This document shows positions 61,718-64,000 of a DNA stretch of 64,000 bases, piece by piece. Source of the stretch: Ricordea florida. Taxonomy: Eukaryota; Cnidaria; Anthozoa; Corallimorpharia; Ricordeidae. The notes beneath the pieces are model-generated. The model had not been told where the DNA came from. It did not search any database and saw only the letters and a program-made list of their open reading frames with translations. A program made the position numbers and the translations under genes. Positions within the stretch are counted from its first letter, which is position 1. The number at the start of each line of letters is the position of its first letter. The stretch covers positions 26,686,130 to 26,750,129 of the forward strand of contig OX453272.1 in NCBI GenBank assembly GCA_949710005.1, in the 5' to 3' direction.

Positions 61718-63889
61718 TAAAAGCATTCTAAAATATTGCGAAGGAATTCACAAACGTTTTTAATTGTAATTAAAATTGTAACTAAACGAACCGATGAATT
61801 CGCAATCAAACAAGATGTCGAAAAATTCCTTCGCCGCGTCCAATTGAAAGCTTTTTTCCATAACAAAGACAACAATTCTGACACCTCAGAAAAAGACATT
61901 TTTGAAACAATTAACATTCGAAAATCTAAATGGACTCCCCCAGAGGGCCAATTCACTTCTGTAGACTTCTTCGTCCAAAAATGCCGTTATGATGTTCAAC
62001 AACTAAAATTCAATCGTAACACTAAATGTTCTAACCTTTCCACTGAAGAATGGGCGGCCCTAAAAAACCTTAACAAGCGGAAAGATGTTGTCGTTAAACC
62101 TGCCGACAAAGGCGGTGCGGTCGTCGTTTGGCGGTCCGACCTTTACCAACAAGAAGCTTTTCGACAACTTTCCGACAAATCTTTTTATGCCAAAGTAGAC
62201 AAAGACCTCACCTTAACCAACCAAAAACTCGTCAAGGAAACTATTCAAGATCTAATTTCAAAACAAGAATTACCCGTCACGGCTAAGAATCTGATCATCA
62301 CTACTCCTAGAACTTCACGAATCTACTTCAAACCTAAAATCCACAAACCGAACAATCCCGGCCGACCCATTGTTTCTGCATGCAGTTGCCCAACCGAACT
62401 CATCTCCAGCTATTTAGACAAAATCATGGTACCCATTGTCAAATCTTTACCGTCCTACATTAAAGACACCAACCACGCACTAAAAATTTTCCGCGACTTC
62501 AACTTCTCCGGCGAAAACAAGTTTATTTTCACCATGGACATCACCTCTTTATACACTGTCATACCGAACAACGAAGGACTTCTAGCACTCAAATTTTATT
62601 TCGATCAGCGCTCTACAAAAGAGCCTAGCTCACAAACATTACTTCGCCTAGCCGAACTAGTTTTAACACTCAACTGCTTCTCATTCTCCAACAACTACTA
62701 CAAACAAATCAATGGCGTCGCTATGGGCACTAAAATGGGACCTAGCTATGCCAATCTCTTCGTAGGCTACATTGAAAATCAATTTTTCCGCCAATACAAC
62801 GGACCTAAACCTAAACTATATCGCCGCTACATTGACGACTGCGTTGGCGCAACTTCATCCACCAGGGAAGAACTTGAGCACTTCATTAATTCTGTCAATT
62901 CGTTCCACCCAGCATTGAAATATACTTGGCAAATTTCAGAAACCTCAATAGCTTTTCTCGATATCAACGTTTCAATCCACAACAACGGCCTATCAACTAG
63001 TGTGTACTACAAACCTACAGACTCCCATAGTTATTTATTGCACTCGTCTTCTCACCCCACCCATGTTAAAAATTCCATTCCATATTCTCAATTCCTCAGA
63101 CTTCGACGTTTATGTAGTGATGAGTTGGACTTCTCCAGCAAATCAGAAGAAATGCTTCAGTTCTTCAAGAACCGTGGCTACCCTGACTCAGTTGTGAAGA
63201 CAGCTCAACAACGCGCTCAAACAACTGACCAACGCTCAGCACCACAAACGTCACAAAAGGAAGAGAACCAGAGAATACCGTTCACACTCACTTTTCACCC
63301 ACTCAACCTACCTGTCAAGAACATCATTCTGAAGAACTTCAAGTTACTTCAGAATGACAACGAAACAGGCAGCATCTTCTCACTACCACCACTCATTTCA
63401 TTCAAACGTAACAAAAACGTAAGCGATTTTTTAGTTAGAAGTACACTAAAATCAGACGAATCACCCGGCACTTTCAACTGCACACGCAAAAGATGCAAAA
63501 CTTGCCCTTTCGTCCATAACACAAACAAAATAGCAGGACCTAAACGATCGTTTAAAATCACCGAACGTTTCACATGCACTTCCGTCAATGTTATCTATTG
63601 CATAAAATGCACCTTATGCAAGAAGATATACATCGGCGAAACCGGAAGAAGATTAGGTGACCGTTTCCGCGAACATCTGCGTGACGTCGAACGAAATGAC
63701 AAAGATGCATCGAAACCTGTAGCGCGACACTTTAATCTACCTAACCACTCAACTCACAACATGGCGGTATGTGGACTTTCCATGCATCAGGGCAATACGG
63801 AAAGCCGTAAAAACCTAGAACAGAAGTTCATCTTCCAACTCGGTTCTCTTAATCCCCACGATATCAACGAACGTTTCTCATTCATTTAA
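61718..63889 (+). CDS. Penelope-like element: reverse transcriptase + GIY-YIG endonuclease
   Basis: One uninterrupted frame of about 720 residues opens after a stop near 61717, with no early ATG, so the N-terminus is truncated. It shows the Penelope-type reverse transcriptase: VVKPADKGGAVVVW, IYFKPKIHKPNNPGRPIVSA, FTMDITSLYTVIP, GVAMGTKMGPSYANLF and the catalytic RRYIDD at about residue 365. A linker with CTRKRCKTCPF precedes the C-terminal GIY-YIG nuclease (IYIGETGRRLGDRFREHL) and a final KFIFQLGSLNP.HDINERFSF motif. Both enzymatic domains look intact, although the 5' end is missing. These elements copy themselves by target-primed reverse transcription at the nick made by the nuclease. Confidence 0.9.
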
Positions 63890-64000
63890 TCATTCATCTA
63901 ATTTATTCACTTCCATTCACACAATGCTATGGTTCCACCAATAGCATGGCTCCAAACTTCTCTATATAAATTGAACATAACCCACAATCCTCTCATTCGC
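63890..64000. other. 3' flank of the Penelope-like element
   Basis: This is 111 bp to the window edge, probably the element's 3' untranslated region. No further feature is visible. Confidence 0.4.

Overview
The window reads as an intron-containing, AT-rich animal genome crowded with mobile DNA. I infer a cnidarian, most likely an anthozoan such as a stony coral, from the mix of a Polinton, a THAP/YqaJ DNA transposon, CR1-like LINEs, a Penelope-like element, a hAT element, many short inverted-repeat elements and C2H2 arrays with TGEKPYKC linkers. No single-copy host gene fixes the species. Few conventional host genes are visible. The only host-like coding blocks are two related C2H2 zinc-finger arrays (2.1-3.6 kb and 21.1-22.0 kb) that share about 0.5 kb of upstream sequence; the second is cut off by a hAT remnant. 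|| Layout. 0-1.5 kb: palindrome with 472-bp arms. 1.6-3.6 kb: zinc-finger array 1. 3.6-20.7 kb: mostly non-coding, with inverted-repeat elements (two well bounded, at 13423-14153 and 14273-14984), tandem repeats, a LINE scrap and a reverse-strand fossil of a Polinton DNA polymerase (7.56-8.07 kb). 20.7-23.3 kb: zinc-finger array 2 plus hAT remnant. 23.6-24.95 kb: LINE reverse transcriptase. 25.07-32.46 kb: fossil Polinton capsid gene split at a TA by a nearly intact 6.6-kb transposon (25661-32277) with 717-bp terminal inverted repeats, a spliced THAP/DDE transposase and a spliced SWIM/YqaJ nuclease gene. 32.77-38.0 kb: tandem duplication of a unit of about 2.35 kb. 38.6-40.3 kb: reverse-strand LINE. 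40501-56760: a structurally complete Polinton. 56.8-59.7 kb: decayed Polinton genes in the same order as in the intact one. 61.7-63.9 kb: Penelope-like element. || The centrepiece is the Polinton. It is 16.26 kb with 267-bp terminal inverted repeats and 16 open genes: protein-primed DNA polymerase B, retroviral-type integrase, double-jelly-roll major capsid protein, packaging ATPase, a penton-like protein, several small membrane proteins, and a set that resembles giant-virus genes (an Rpb7-like RNA polymerase subunit, a DUF2738-like ssDNA-binding protein, a SAP plus Cys/His-repeat protein). No adenovirus-type protease is recognisable. The element seems to carry its own expression signals: a T(C/T)TAAA(A/G)A motif upstream of many genes, including one inside each terminal repeat; an identical 14-mer before the capsid gene and its small upstream ORF; and palindromes at three convergent gene ends. 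It sits inside an older reading frame resembling a TFIIB-like factor. That frame probably belonged to an earlier Polinton whose capsid, ATPase and four small genes survive as pseudogenes on both sides.
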